Source: CAVQAH01 sp963784195 (GTDB lineage Bacteria; Acidobacteriota; Vicinamibacteria; Vicinamibacterales; 2-12-FULL-66-21). Taken from it: 64,000 nucleotides of DNA. Below are positions 17,680 to 27,735 of this stretch, piece by piece. How positions within the stretch are numbered: position 1 is the stretch's first letter; the number at the start of each line of letters is the position of its first letter. The notes beneath the pieces were generated by a model that worked only from the letters and a program-made list of their open reading frames with translations, made no database searches and was not told the origin of the DNA. Both the position numbers and the translations under genes were made by a program. The DNA lies in assembly GCA_963784195.1 (NCBI GenBank), contig CAWARA010000015.1:248001-312000 (forward strand). Direction: 5' to 3'.

Positions 17680-20208
17680 GTGCTCAAAGATATCCGTCAC
17701 GCTGTGCGAGTCCTGCTTCATGCCAAGGGGTGGACGACGGTCGTGCTTCTATCGTTGGCGTTGGGCATCGGCGCGAACACCGCGATTTTCAGCGCCGTCA
17801 ACGGCCTGTTGTTGAAGCACGTGCCGGTCAGCGACCCCGACACGCTCGTCCGGTTGCGCCATACCGGGCGCAACGACATGGCGACGAGCTCCAGCGATTA
17901 CGGGTTCACCGCCCGGACGGCCGATGGCCAGAACGTCCGCACCACGTTCTCCTACCCGATGTACCAGCAGTTCGTCGCCGACAACCGGACGATGAGCGAT
18001 CTGTTTGCCTGCGCGCCCTACGGCCGCGTGACCGTCGTCGTCGACGGGCAGGCGGAGATTGCGTCCGCCTTCATCTCGAGCGGTAACTACTATCGTGTCC
18101 TCGGCATCGGTGCCCGGCTGGGCCGTACGATCGTTCCCGAAGACGACGCGCCGTCGGCGCCGCCGGTGGCGATGATCAGCTCGAAGTTCTGGCACACACG
18201 GTTCGGCAGCGACCCCGCTGCCGTCGGGCGTGTCGTCAAGGTGAACAACGTGCTCGTCACCATCGTGGGCGTCCTCCCGTTCGAGTTCACCGGCATTCAG
18301 CAACCGGTCGCCGAGCTTCCGGAGATTTCCGTGCCGCTGTCGCTCGAGGCGCAACTGAACACCGCACCCGGGCCGTCGCGATCGGGCCAGGCCACGTACT
18401 GGTGGCTGCAGGTCATGGGACGGTTGAAACCGGGATCGACGGTGCAGCAGGTGCAGGGCAATCTCGAGGGCATCTTTCAACAGACCGCACGGGCCGGCCT
18501 GGATGCGTACATGCAATCGTTGCCCGAGGCCGAACGTTCCATCTCGTTCAATCGAAACCGCCGGGAAGTTCCACGGCTGCTCGCTGAGCCGGGCCGGCGC
18601 GGCATCTATGACGTCCAGGACGACCAGGTACGAGCCGCGACCATTCTGAGCGTCGTAGTGGCGCTGGTCCTGTTGATCGTCTGCGCCAACGTCGCGAACC
18701 TGCTCCTGTCGCGGGCGACCAGCCGGCAGAAGGAACTGTCGGTTCGACTCTCGCTGGGTGCTACCAGGCCTCGCCTGATTCGGCAGCTGCTCACCGAGAG
18801 CCTGCTGCTCGCAACGCTTGGCGGCGTCCTCGGCATGGCCGTCGCCTACTGGGGGAAGGGACTGTTGCCGCCGCCAATCGGTACGGCACCTCTGGTCGAC
18901 TGGCGTGTCGCGCTGTTCGTATGCGGCGTCACGGCACTCACCGGGATCGTCTTCGGCATCGCGCCGGCGCTGCGCGCGACGGGCGGCGACGTCAACGCCG
19001 CACTGAAGCAAACGAGCCGCAGTGTCGCTGGCTCGAAAAGCCTGTTGGGGAAGTCGCTGCTCATCGTCCAGGTCGCCATCTCGATCGTGCTGCTGGTCGG
19101 CGCCGGCCTGTTCCTGCGAACGCTTCAGAACCTGCGGCACGTCGATGTCGGCTTCAATCCAGACAAGCTGCTGCTGTTTCGCGTCAGCCCGCAGATGAAT
19201 CGCTACGACGACAAGCGGATGCAGTCGCTCTACGACAACCTGCTCGAGCGCATTGCTGCCGTACCCGGCGTCCGGGCGGTCGCCCTGACGAATCCGGCGC
19301 TTCTCTCTGGAGGCGTCAACTCGACCAACATCTTCGTTCGCGGCCGGGTCTATTCACTCGACCAGCGTGACAGCATCCACAGGCTCGTCGTATCACCGAA
19401 CTTCTTCGAGACGATGGAGATTCCGCTGCTCGTCGGCCGCGGGTTCACGGCGCGCGACGACGGGCCGGCACCGAAGGTCGTGATCATCAACGAGGCGGCC
19501 GCCAGGAAGTACTTTCCCGGCGAGAACCCCGTCGGCCAGCGCATCGGTTCCAGCGTGGAGAACAGCGGACAGCTGGAGATCGTCGGCGTCCTGCGCGACG
19601 CGAAGTACGACAGCGTCCGCGAACCGGCGCCGCCCACGATGTATGTGCCATATGCGCAGAGCCGGCTGGGGACGGCGACGATTGAAGTAAGGACCGCGGG
19701 CGAACCGACTGCGGCGACAGCGACCATCCGTGAAGCCGTTCGACAGGTCGATCCCAACCTGCCGATGATGGACGTGTCGACCCAGATCGAGCAGGTCGAG
19801 CGCCGGTTCCAGCAGGAACGGGTGTTCGCACAGGCCTACGCGCTCTTTGGCGGGTTGGCGATGCTCCTGGCGGCAATCGGCCTGTTCGGCCTGATGTCGT
19901 ACAGTGTGGCGCGCCGCACCAACGAGATCGGGATCCGCATGGCTCTCGGTGCCCAGCGTCAGGACGTGCTCGGCCTGGTGTTGCGCGAATCGATGATGCT
20001 CGTGGCGATCGGCGTTGTGCTCGGCGTCGCCGCGGCGCTGGCGGCGAGCCGGCTGATCAAAACACTGCTGTTCGGTCTCGCCGGCACGGACGTGGTGTCG
20101 ATCCTGAGCGCGGTGGCTGTCATGATCCTGGTGTCGGCGTTTGCCGGTTTCCTGCCGGCGCGACGCGCGTCGCACGTCGATCCAATGGTCGCGCTGCGAT
20201 ATGACTGA
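17680..20208 (+). CDS. MacB/FtsX-type ABC permease, ADOP family
   Basis: 842 residues from GTG 17680, chosen for GGAGG at 17670-17674 and for the family opening LKDIRHAVRVLLHAKGWT. The layout is: one N-terminal membrane helix; a MacB periplasmic core domain; FtsX-like helices (VVVALVLLIVCANVANLLLS); a second periplasmic core; and three C-terminal helices ending LPARRASHVDPMVALRYD. This duplicated-orphan permease design is typical of Acidobacteriota and usually lacks an adjacent ATPase, as here. The transported substrate is unknown. The frame is intact. Confidence 0.9.
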   Translation: MLKDIRHAVRVLLHAKGWTTVVLLSLALGIGANTAIFSAVNGLLLKHVPVSDPDTLVRLRHTGRNDMATSSSDYGFTARTADGQNVRTTFSYPMYQQFVADNRTMSDLFACAPYGRVTVVVDGQAEIASAFISSGNYYRVLGIGARLGRTIVPEDDAPSAPPVAMISSKFWHTRFGSDPAAVGRVVKVNNVLVTIVGVLPFEFTGIQQPVAELPEISVPLSLEAQLNTAPGPSRSGQATYWWLQVMGRLKPGSTVQQVQGNLEGIFQQTARAGLDAYMQSLPEAERSISFNRNRREVPRLLAEPGRRGIYDVQDDQVRAATILSVVVALVLLIVCANVANLLLSRATSRQKELSVRLSLGATRPRLIRQLLTESLLLATLGGVLGMAVAYWGKGLLPPPIGTAPLVDWRVALFVCGVTALTGIVFGIAPALRATGGDVNAALKQTSRSVAGSKSLLGKSLLIVQVAISIVLLVGAGLFLRTLQNLRHVDVGFNPDKLLLFRVSPQMNRYDDKRMQSLYDNLLERIAAVPGVRAVALTNPALLSGGVNSTNIFVRGRVYSLDQRDSIHRLVVSPNFFETMEIPLLVGRGFTARDDGPAPKVVIINEAAARKYFPGENPVGQRIGSSVENSGQLEIVGVLRDAKYDSVREPAPPTMYVPYAQSRLGTATIEVRTAGEPTAATATIREAVRQVDPNLPMMDVSTQIEQVERRFQQERVFAQAYALFGGLAMLLAAIGLFGLMSYSVARRTNEIGIRMALGAQRQDVLGLVLRESMMLVAIGVVLGVAAALAASRLIKTLLFGLAGTDVVSILSAVAVMILVSAFAGFLPARRASHVDPMVALRYD

Positions 20209-20240
20209 TACCTGACGCTTGCCGTCGTCGTAGTCGAGTC

Positions 20241-20275
20241 GTAGTCCGTGGTCCGTGGTCCGTGGTTCGTGGTCG
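20241..20275. repeat. GTGGTCC-type heptamer array (5 units)
   Basis: Five seven-base units (gtagtcc, gtggtcc, gtggtcc, gtggttc, gtggtcg) lie in the 154-bp gap between the permease gene and the GDSL gene. Related units recur at 52793 and 60081 in the ribosomal operon. Confidence 0.75.
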
Positions 20276-20284
20276 AAAACCTCT

Positions 20285-20319
20285 CCAGCAGCGCGCGGCT
20301 TAAGCCGCGCGTCCGCTGG
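20285..20319 (+). repeat. REP-like palindrome, CTTAAG apex
   Basis: A perfect palindrome with arms CGCGCGGCTT/AAGCCGCGCG, preceded by CCAGCAG. The left half is the same as in the composite elements at 50241 and 55450. Confidence 0.6.
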
Positions 20320-20362
20320 TGATTGAAAGGTTAACGCTATGATCATCCTACGGAGTCGAATC

Positions 20363-21332
20363 ATGTCTTTATCTCGCCTGCTGCTCGTGGGTTGCCTGAT
20401 CGTCATCGTTGCACCGGCCGAACGCATCTCGGCCAAGCCAGCCTTCAGCGGGATCGTCGTCTTCGGCACTTCGCTGTCCGACTCGGGTAACGCGTTCGTT
20501 CTCGCTGGGTGAGGCGGGCACGCCTCCAGACTACGAGATGGGCCCCTTCCTCATCCCGACGCTCCCGTACGCACGAGGCGGTCATCACGTCAGCAATGGC
20601 GCTACGTGGATCGAGCAGTTCGGGAAGTCTCTTGGCCTTGGCGGCAGCGTCCGGCCCGCGCTTCAGGGATCGGCGCACGCCACGAATTACGCGGTCGGCG
20701 CCGCCAGGGCGCGCGATGTCGCCAACAACTTCACTCTGACTCTGCAGGTCACCACGTTTCTTCTCGACTCCGGTGGCGTAGCCGACCCGGATGCGTTGTA
20801 TGTGATCGAGATGGGCGGTAATGACGTCCGCGACGCGTTCGCCAGCGGTGATCCCATGATCGCGGCGGGGATCGTGAACGGGGCGCTGACCTCGATCGCG
20901 ACGAACGTCGTGAGGTTGTATCAAGCTGGGGCGCGCCAGTTTCTCGTCATGAACGTGCCGAACATCGCGTTGACGCCTGCCGTCCGGGCCCTCGGGCCCG
21001 CCGCGTTCCGACCCGCGACCGAGGCGACCCAGGCATTCAACATCGGCATCGGCCCCGGTGGCCTCGCTGGCCTCGATGACGTTTTGGACCAGCTCTCTGC
21101 CCTTCCCGACAGCTCGTTCCAACTCCTCGATGCATTTCAGCTGCTCAACGACATCACGGCCGATCCGACAGCATTCGGACTGACGAATGTCGAAGACGCG
21201 TGCGTGACGCCGAATATTCCGCCGTTCAAGTGTGACAAGCCTGACGAGTTCCTCTTCTGGGATGGCATCCACCCGACGAAGGTGGCTCATGCGCTCCTTG
21301 CTGAGGAAGCGGCGACCGTGTTGTTCCCTTGA
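20363..21332 (+). CDS. Exported GDSL/SGNH esterase-like protein; one frameshift
   Basis: About 322 residues once repaired, starting at ATG 20363 with CGGAG at 20351-20355. The signal peptide begins MSLSRLLLVGCLIV. SGNH block I reads VVFGTSLSDSGNAFVL (Ser for the first D of GDS). Block III is EMGGNDVRD, and the catalytic D/H pair is in WDGIHPTKVAH. In this state the frame hits TGA right after block I: the GGG at 20507-20509 has one base too many, and removing it joins NAFVLA to GEAGTPPDYEM. SGNH proteins of this size are secreted lipases or esterases. No neighbour suggests a substrate. Confidence 0.82.
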
Positions 21333-21355
21333 GCGGGGAGCGAGACGCCGAATAG

Positions 21356-21817
21356 CTATTTCGCAGCGACTGCGGCGATGACTTCGATCTCGATCATCAG
21401 TTCCGGTCGCGCCAGGCCGCTGACCTGCACGAGCGTGCTGGCTGGCGTCGTGGCGCCGAAGTACCGGCTCCGCACTTCGCGAAGGACGGCCACTTGCGAC
21501 ATGTCGGTCACGTACGTATTCATCTTCACGACATCAGCGAACGTCGCGCCGGCCGCCTTCAGGGCCGCCTCGAGATTCTTGAACACCTGCTCGGTTTGCG
21601 CTTTCATGTCACCTGCGCCGACGACCTTCCCGCTCGCATCGAAGGCCACTTGTCCGGCGATGTAGATCATCTTCCCCGGGCCAGTGACCTCGACGACATG
21701 GGTATACCCGGTGGGCGTCGACAGCGTCGACGGGTTGGTCCGCTTGATCAACGGACCGCCCTGCCACATCGCCAGGATGGGAAGTCCCACGAGCAACGCA
21801 AGCAACATCATTCGCAT
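21356..21817 (-). CDS. RidA/YjgF-family protein with N-terminal membrane anchor
   Basis: 153 residues from ATG 21817, preceded on its strand by GGAGG. An N-terminal hydrophobic helix (MMLLALLVGLPILAMW) places the domain outside the cytoplasm, which is unusual for Rid proteins. The Rid core includes IYIAGQVAFDASGKVV, VVKMNTYVTDMS and LMIEIEVIAAV. The arginine of the family's PARS motif, needed for 2-imino acid deamination, is Ser here (PASTLVQV). It is probably not a canonical deaminase. It is the last gene of a leftward run after the sorbosone-dehydrogenase-like gene. Confidence 0.85.
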   Translation of the reverse strand: MRMMLLALLVGLPILAMWQGGPLIKRTNPSTLSTPTGYTHVVEVTGPGKMIYIAGQVAFDASGKVVGAGDMKAQTEQVFKNLEAALKAAGATFADVVKMNTYVTDMSQVAVLREVRSRYFGATTPASTLVQVSGLARPELMIEIEVIAAVAAK

Positions 21818-21831
21818 CGAAACCTCCGTGT

Positions 21832-23066
21832 CTATTTTTGCCGGTAGCTGACGCGCCACACGCGGTTGCCGCCATCGTCTGACACGAGCAGGGCTCCGTC
21901 CGGCATCTGCAGCAGCCCCACGGGCCGTCCCCACGCCTGCTTGTCCTCGTCGTCTCGCGCGACGAAACCCGACAGAAAGTCCTCGGCGGTCCTGCAGGCT
22001 TGCCGTCTCTTGAACGGGACGCGGACGACGGCGTATCCCGACAGCTTCGACCGGTTGATCGAGCCGTGCAGCGCCACGAAGGCGTTTTCGCGGTATTCGG
22101 ACCGGGAACTGCGAGCCCGTGTAGAAGATCAGGCCGAGCGCCGCCGAGTGCGAAGCCAGCAGCACATCAGGCGCGATCGCCTTGGCGACCAGATCCGGCC
22201 GCGGCGACGTGACCGTGGGATCGACGTGCTGGCCGATGTACCGAGTACGGCCAGCCATAGAATCCACCGTCGCGTACCGAGGTGATGAAGTCAGGCACGA
22301 GATCGTCGCCCAGGTGATCGCGTTCGTTGACCGCGGTCCACAGCACGCCGGAGCCGGGGAAGTAAGCCATCCCGACCGGATTGCGCAGCCCGCTGGCGAA
22401 CACCCGGTGCGCCGGATCCGTCGGGGTTGTATTCGTTGATCGCGGCGCGCCGCGGGATCGCTCTCCGGCGTGGCATTCGTGGACGAACCAACCGTCACGT
22501 ACATCTTCGTGCCGGCCGGATTGAAGATGACGTTGCGCGTCCAGTGGTTGTAGCCGCGCGTCTGGTTGAGATCGATCTTCAGGCGGTTCGCCGTGTCCTG
22601 ATCGAGCGCGGCGTCGCTTGGCGGCAGATCGACGATCTTCTCCGGCGGGCCATCAGCCGTGGTCTGGCCGGTCTTGTAGGTGAATCGCACCACCGAATCG
22701 TTGTTGCCAACGTAGAGATAGTTCTTCCAGAAGGCGAGGCCGAAGGGCCGGTTGAGGCCGCTCGCGAAGGTGTAGCGGGACTCGGCGGCGCCATCGCGGT
22801 CTTCATCCCGGAGGATCGTGATCATGCCCGCGCCCCTCACAGGTTCTGCCAGGAAGACATCGCCGTTCGGTGCCAGAGCCATGAATCGGGCGAACTGCAG
22901 CTTGTCCGCAAAGACGTTCACGGCAAACCCGGCGTGGCACCGTCAGCTGATGCGTCTCGGGCATCGCGACGACGCGAGTGGGCTTGCGGTACCACGGGCT
23001 GTGAAACGGCGGCGGCAGTTGCTGCAGCAGGAGCGTCAGACCGATCACCGCGACGCGTATCGACAT
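21832..23066 (-). pseudogene. Sorbosone dehydrogenase-like PQQ-type propeller protein; five frame breaks
   Basis: Homologous segments appear in order but in successive frames. They are a signal peptide from ATG 23066 (MSIRVAVIGLTLLLQQ), FADKLQFARFMALAPNGDVF, AAINEYNPDGSGA, FASGLRNPVGMAYFPGSG, YIGQHVDPTVTSPRPDL, and ALHGSINRSKLSGYAVVRV to the stop. Breaks fall near 22935, 22450, 22406, 22241 and 22102, and every one is repaired by removing one base. Repaired, it is a soluble glucose/sorbosone dehydrogenase-like six-blade propeller of about 410 residues, periplasmic. Five changes of the same sign in 850 bases suggest poor local consensus rather than natural decay, but a true pseudogene cannot be excluded. 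The RidA-like gene follows 14 bp downstream. Confidence 0.7.
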
Positions 23067-23083
23067 TGGAGACCTCGTCAGCC

Positions 23084-25454
23084 TCAGGCTTCCCGAATCC
23101 AGACGATCGAGGTTGGCGGTGGTGGCGCAGGGCGCGGCGCACCCGCTGGCAACGGCGGTTGCGGTGGCGATGGCGGCGTGCGGTTGTATCTCGTGAAATT
23201 GGGTATCGCGGTCAGCGCAGTTCCGTCGGCGAATGCGCCTTTGATCACCGTGACGCCGCTCAGCAGATCCTTTCGCCATTCCTGCGTCAGGCGTGTCGAG
23301 AGGCTGAGCGCGCCGCTGATGTCCTGATCGACCTGTTCGACGTTGTACACGAGCGGCCCATACCGCAAGCGCAACCTTCCCGGCAGTTGCGGCAATCTTC
23401 TCGCTCCCATGCACGCGCTGCACGACCATGGGCAGTTCGATGTCGATCCTGTCACCGGCCTTCCACGTTCGCGCGATCACGGCGTAGCCGTTTACGATCG
23501 ACGGCGTGACACGTGAGCCGTTCACGTTTATCGAGGTGATGCCGTCCGCTGCCGGCCTGCTCGTATAAAGCGAGCTCACGTCGCGCTGCGGGGCGCGCAC
23601 GCGGATAGTGAACTGTTTCGCCGCTGACGGGTTCACCGTCATCGTCACCTTGCCGTTCCACGGGTAGTCAGTGGTCTGGACGATTTCGACGTTCGTTCCG
23701 GCAACGCCGTCGATCGTGACCCGGCTTCCGGCAAACAGGTTGACGTAGAGGCCGTCTGATCCCTTGGAGTACATCCAGGTCGGCAGCATCAGCACGGTTC
23801 GTGCGATGTTCCCGACGCAGCACGGGCAGGTGTGCCAGGGATAGCGTGCGACGTTCGCGTCGAGCGGGTTGTCGTAATAGAAGTTCTTCCCCGCGAGGTC
23901 CATACCGCCGATGAGGGCGTTGAACATCGTCTGCTCGTAGAGATCGGCGTAGCGGGCTTCCTGGTAGGCGAGGTGCATCTTCCACTGGAAGAAGATCGTG
24001 CCGCAGCTCGAACAGGTCTCGCAGTACGAATTGTTCCGCAGCGAATAGTTCGGGCCGAACCCCTCGGACGTTTCCCCGCTGCCGACGCCACCGGTCACGT
24101 AGAGCTTCCGGTGTACCAGGTTGTCCCACAGTGACTTCACCGCGCTCTGGTAGTCGACGTCGTGCGTCTCGACCGCCACGTCCGCCATGGCGGAGTAGCT
24201 GTAGACGGCACGAACGGCATGACCGACGGCTTCGTACTGCTGCACGACGGGGAGGTGACTCTGGTCGTACTCGCTGCCGCCCTTGCGGCAATCCAGCAGG
24301 AATTTGGCGAGATCGATGTAGCGCTGTCCCTTGTTGCCGCCCTCCGTTTCGTTGACGAAGCGGCCGAACCGGACGAGAGCCTGCTCCATTTCCTGATGGC
24401 CGTCGAACCACTCCTGTTTTGGGGCTGGACCGATATGATCCGCCCAGCAGTCAGCCAGCTTTTTTGCGGCATCGTACAGCCGGATGTCCTTGCCATCGGT
24501 CATCGTGTAGTGGTTGATCGCCGACTCGATGAAGTAACCAGCCACATATCCTTCGTGATTGCCGCGGCCCTGCACGCTCCAGCGATCAGGCCAGCGTTCC
24601 TTGTTTCGCAGTGTGAAGGCAGTGTGGAGATATCCGTCCGGGTGCTGCGCCGCGAGGATCTTCGGGATCCAGTCGTCGAGCGTCGCTTTCATCTTTGCCT
24701 GTGCCTGGATGATGTCCCGGTCGCCTTGCGGTTCGACCATCAGGGCGAGACTCATCGCCTCGACCGTCTGATGGATCCACGCGTTCGAGAACACGTAGCC
24801 CTTGTGCGTGCCGTGCGGCTCGCCGCGCAACGCCTTGGCCGCCTCGATGAAGTTGTCCATGCCGCCGGGGCCCAGCGTGAGATCGCTGCGATTCATCTGG
24901 TCGATGCAGTGAGGGATCCACGAGACGATGAGCGCCTTCGTTCGCGCCGACCAGAGCGGGCTCGTGATCGTGTGGTGTTTCGTGACGACCGGTGTCAGCG
25001 CCGTTGACGGCGGGGGCGGCTCGACGGTGACCGTCAGCGAGGATGAAGACTTCGTCTGACCGTTGTCGGCCGTTACCTGCAGGACGTACGTGCCAAGCGC
25101 CGAAAAGCTCGCCGTCGTGACTGCGGCGTTCGCGTCCGCGAACGTCACCGTCCCGGGCCCCGAGACTTTGTTCCAGGTCATCGAAGGTGCCGGTCCCGGA
25201 TCCGGCGGCGGGGCAGGTGGGGCCTCACCCCGGCGGCCGCGGATGCGGCGCGGCGGCTCACCATAGCCGCCCCATCCATTGAGGTACGTCCGGCCTTGCT
25301 GCATGACGATTCGGTCGGGCCCGGCTACGGCGTTGAGGCGCAGCTCCTGCGCGGAGAGGCTTGCCACCACTGTCGATCGCCGCCTGCACCTGGCGTTGCG
25401 CGACCATCGAGCCACCGCGCCCAGCGCTTCGAGCACTTCCCGGCGCGTCAGCAT
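23084..25454 (-). CDS. GH127-type glycoside hydrolase (DUF1680) with Ig/PKD-like domain; one frameshift
   Basis: About 790 residues. The start MLTRREVLEAL looks like a Tat or lipoprotein-type leader, but the segment after it is arginine-rich and may hide further indels. An Ig/PKD-like module (residues about 90-145, ending LTVTVEPPPP) precedes the catalytic (alpha/alpha)6 region. GH127 beta-L-arabinofuranosidase residues are recognisable: CETCSSC (Glu and Cys) and HTCPCCVGN with the nucleophile/zinc cysteine pair. The frame changes near 23366; dropping one base gives KVALRYGPLVYNVEQVD, and the protein then ends in a proline-rich tail and TSIVWIREA. Likely a secreted plant-polysaccharide-debranching enzyme. 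Confidence 0.85.
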
Positions 25455-25485
25455 TGTCGCAGGCCACTGCCCTGCAGTTCGTCTT

Positions 25486-26838
25486 TCATCGGCGTCTCCA
25501 CCCGTTCACTGGCCCAGGGTTGAGCAGGCCATCGATGACGATCCGGCCGTCACGCTTGAACACCGCGCCGTTCTTCATGACGAACTGAACGTTGCGGAGC
25601 GCGTCGATGTCGTCCAGCGGGTTGCCGGGAACGGCAATCAGGTCGGCGAAGTTGCCCACCTTGATAGGACCGCGCTCGTTCTGAACGTCGGCTGCCTTGT
25701 ATCCGTTGATCGTAATCGCCTTGAGCGTGTCTTTCGGCGGAATCCCGGCCGCCTTCCAGGTCAACAGGAAGTTGATGGTCAGCTCGCCGCGGTCCATCCA
25801 CGTGCCGTCCGGGTTCTTCATCCGATCGTTCCAGTAGTCCATGTCGGTCGAGAAGGTGATCGGAACCCCTTTCTCCCACGCGCTTTTGAGCTGCTTCGCT
25901 GCCTGTTTCTGCCCTTCGTCCGTGCCGCGATACGGTGTAAATGGCGTGTCGGTGCTGGCGAGGTAGATGGTTTTCTTGGCCATCTGCGCATGCTGGTCGG
26001 GCGTCAGCCGCTGCCCGTGCGAGATGACGTGGATGCCGGCATCAATGGCCCGCTGCCCACCCTCCATCGTCTGCACGTGACCGTCGACTTTCGCGCCGCC
26101 TTTCGCCGCCTCCGAGATGAAGAGCTTGATGTCCTCGACGGAGTAGCCCCATGCCTTGCAGTCCACGCAGATCTTGATCGTCTTCGCGCCGAAGAGCAGG
26201 TTCTCGCGCACCGCCTTGACGATCTCGTCGTGCGAATTGGCTTCGAGGTACTCCGGATAGACGAGGCTGTGCTGCTTGTACATCTCCGGCGTCGGCTGAA
26301 ACTGACCGCCGGTCGTGGAGATGATGAGGCCCGATGGAATGACGGTCGGCCCGGGCATCCATCCCTGCTCGATCGCGGCGCGGAGCGCGGTGTCGGCGTA
26401 CATGCCGTTGTTGCCGACATCGCGAATGACCGTGAATCCGGATCCAAGCAGCTGCAACGAGTTCGACGCGGCCTGGATCGCGCGGAGCGCAGTCGAGTCG
26501 TTGACGAACGTGAAGTAGTAGATGTTGTTTTCCGGGATTTCCTTGTAGGTGAGGGCCTGGTGCGTGTGGGCGTCGACGAGACCCGGCAGCACCGTCAGCT
26601 TGGACAGGTCGATCACCTGGGCACCCGGCGGGATCGTCACATCCGCGCCGATCGCAGTGATGCGCTCTCCCTGCACGAGGATGATCTGGTTTGCCGCCGA
26701 CGTTCCGGTCTCCGGATCGATCAGCCGTCCCGCACGAATGGCGACGGTGCCCGCCGGCTGCGCCTGAGACTGCGCCTGCGGTCGATCGGCGCATACTGTG
26801 ATGATGGCGGCCGCGATAACGACGATCCGTCTCAGCAT
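25486..26838 (-). CDS. Exported amidohydrolase-family enzyme
   Basis: 450 residues from ATG 26838 (GGAGGA upstream on its strand), beginning with a signal peptide cut near PQAQS. The metal-dependent amidohydrolase barrel shows the HxH motif in VDAHTHQAL, later histidines in KVDGHVQT and HVISHGQ, and the aspartate in TFSTDMD. The C-terminal beta-sandwich ends GNFADLIAVPGNPLDD, typical of the imidazolonepropionase/prolidase-like branch. The substrate could be a cyclic amide or dipeptide; it cannot be specified. The gene diverges from the SDR gene 97 bp away. Confidence 0.87.
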   Translation of the reverse strand: MLRRIVVIAAAIITVCADRPQAQSQAQPAGTVAIRAGRLIDPETGTSAANQIILVQGERITAIGADVTIPPGAQVIDLSKLTVLPGLVDAHTHQALTYKEIPENNIYYFTFVNDSTALRAIQAASNSLQLLGSGFTVIRDVGNNGMYADTALRAAIEQGWMPGPTVIPSGLIISTTGGQFQPTPEMYKQHSLVYPEYLEANSHDEIVKAVRENLLFGAKTIKICVDCKAWGYSVEDIKLFISEAAKGGAKVDGHVQTMEGGQRAIDAGIHVISHGQRLTPDQHAQMAKKTIYLASTDTPFTPYRGTDEGQKQAAKQLKSAWEKGVPITFSTDMDYWNDRMKNPDGTWMDRGELTINFLLTWKAAGIPPKDTLKAITINGYKAADVQNERGPIKVGNFADLIAVPGNPLDDIDALRNVQFVMKNGAVFKRDGRIVIDGLLNPGPVNGWRRR

Positions 26839-26934
26839 GATGTCCTCCGCGATTGGTCCGGGCCAACATCGCTCGTCGGCGCAGCCTGGACGCGGCGCGA
26901 ATATAGCATCAACCGCCACGGCGAAAGGACGGCG

Positions 26935-27735
26935 ATGAATCAGGACCTTCGTGGCCTGACGGCACTCGTGACCGGTGCTTCGCGCGGGATCGGAGCCGTT
27001 CTCGCTGAGCGGCTCGCCCAGGAGGGCTTGAACCTGGTGCTTTCGGCTCGTGACGCAGGAAAGCTGGACACCGTTCGGGCGAAGTGCGAAGAGCGCGGCG
27101 TACGCGCGCGCGTCATCGCCGCCGACGTGTCAGTGGCCGCCGATCGGGAGCGCCTGGTCGGTGAGGCGGGCGATGTCGACATTCTGATCAACAACGCCGC
27201 CATAGAGGTGACGAAAGCGATCGCCGACCAGACCGCCGACGATATTTCGAGGCAGATCGCGACCAACCTCGAAGCGCCAATCCAGCTGACACGCCTGCTG
27301 CTCCCGCGATTCCTTGCGAGGCGCCGGGGAACGGTCGTCAACATTTCATCGATGTCAGGCAAGTCGCCGACGCCCTTCAACGGGATCTACGCCGCCACGA
27401 AGTTCGGACTCAACGGCTTCAGCGGGTCGCTCAGGCTCGAGCTGGAAGGTTCGGGCGTGCACGTCGGGGTGGTGTGCCCGAGCTTCGTCGGCGAAACAGG
27501 CATGTGGGCCAACACCGGCGGGCGCGCGCCCTTCATGATGCGCGAGGTCAGGCCCGAGAAGGTGGTTCAGGGGGTGCTGGCTGTCATCCGCGGCGCATCG
27601 GAGGTGCTCGTGACGCCGGGACCGGTGCGGCCTTTGCTCGCTCTGCGCGAGGTGTTCCCAGGCAGCGACAGCGTCATCCTCCGCCGCCTCGGCGTCACGG
27701 ACGCGCTGAAGAAACGGGCGAAGGTCGATCGATGA
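26935..27735 (+). CDS. Short-chain dehydrogenase/reductase
   Basis: 266 residues from ATG 26935, with GAAAGGA just upstream. The Rossmann nucleotide motif is TGASRGIG at residues 13-20, the structural motif is INNAA, and the catalytic residues are in NISSMSGKS and YAATK. Classical SDR, NADP-dependent more likely from the basic residue after the glycine motif. The substrate is unknown. The much longer open frame to the left in this frame is antisense to the amidohydrolase and is not coding. Its 3' end overlaps the convergent lysC gene by 41 bases. Confidence 0.9.
   Translation: MNQDLRGLTALVTGASRGIGAVLAERLAQEGLNLVLSARDAGKLDTVRAKCEERGVRARVIAADVSVAADRERLVGEAGDVDILINNAAIEVTKAIADQTADDISRQIATNLEAPIQLTRLLLPRFLARRRGTVVNISSMSGKSPTPFNGIYAATKFGLNGFSGSLRLELEGSGVHVGVVCPSFVGETGMWANTGGRAPFMMREVRPEKVVQGVLAVIRGASEVLVTPGPVRPLLALREVFPGSDSVILRRLGVTDALKKRAKVDR

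Noticed and set aside
17749..19140. 463-codon open frame antisense to the permease gene
   Set aside because: Arg/Gln-rich shadow of a clearly coding ADOP permease; no domain, no ribosome binding site.
20504..20512. Programmed +1 frameshift at GGG TGA in the GDSL gene
   Set aside because: The position at a stop codon resembles a +1 site, but about twenty other breaks of the same sign lack any common slippery motif and affect essential genes, so sequence error is simpler.
25279..26934. Long open frame running into the SDR gene from the left
   Set aside because: It lies antisense to the amidohydrolase gene and has no domain similarity; SDR similarity starts exactly at ATG 26935 with its own ribosome binding site.
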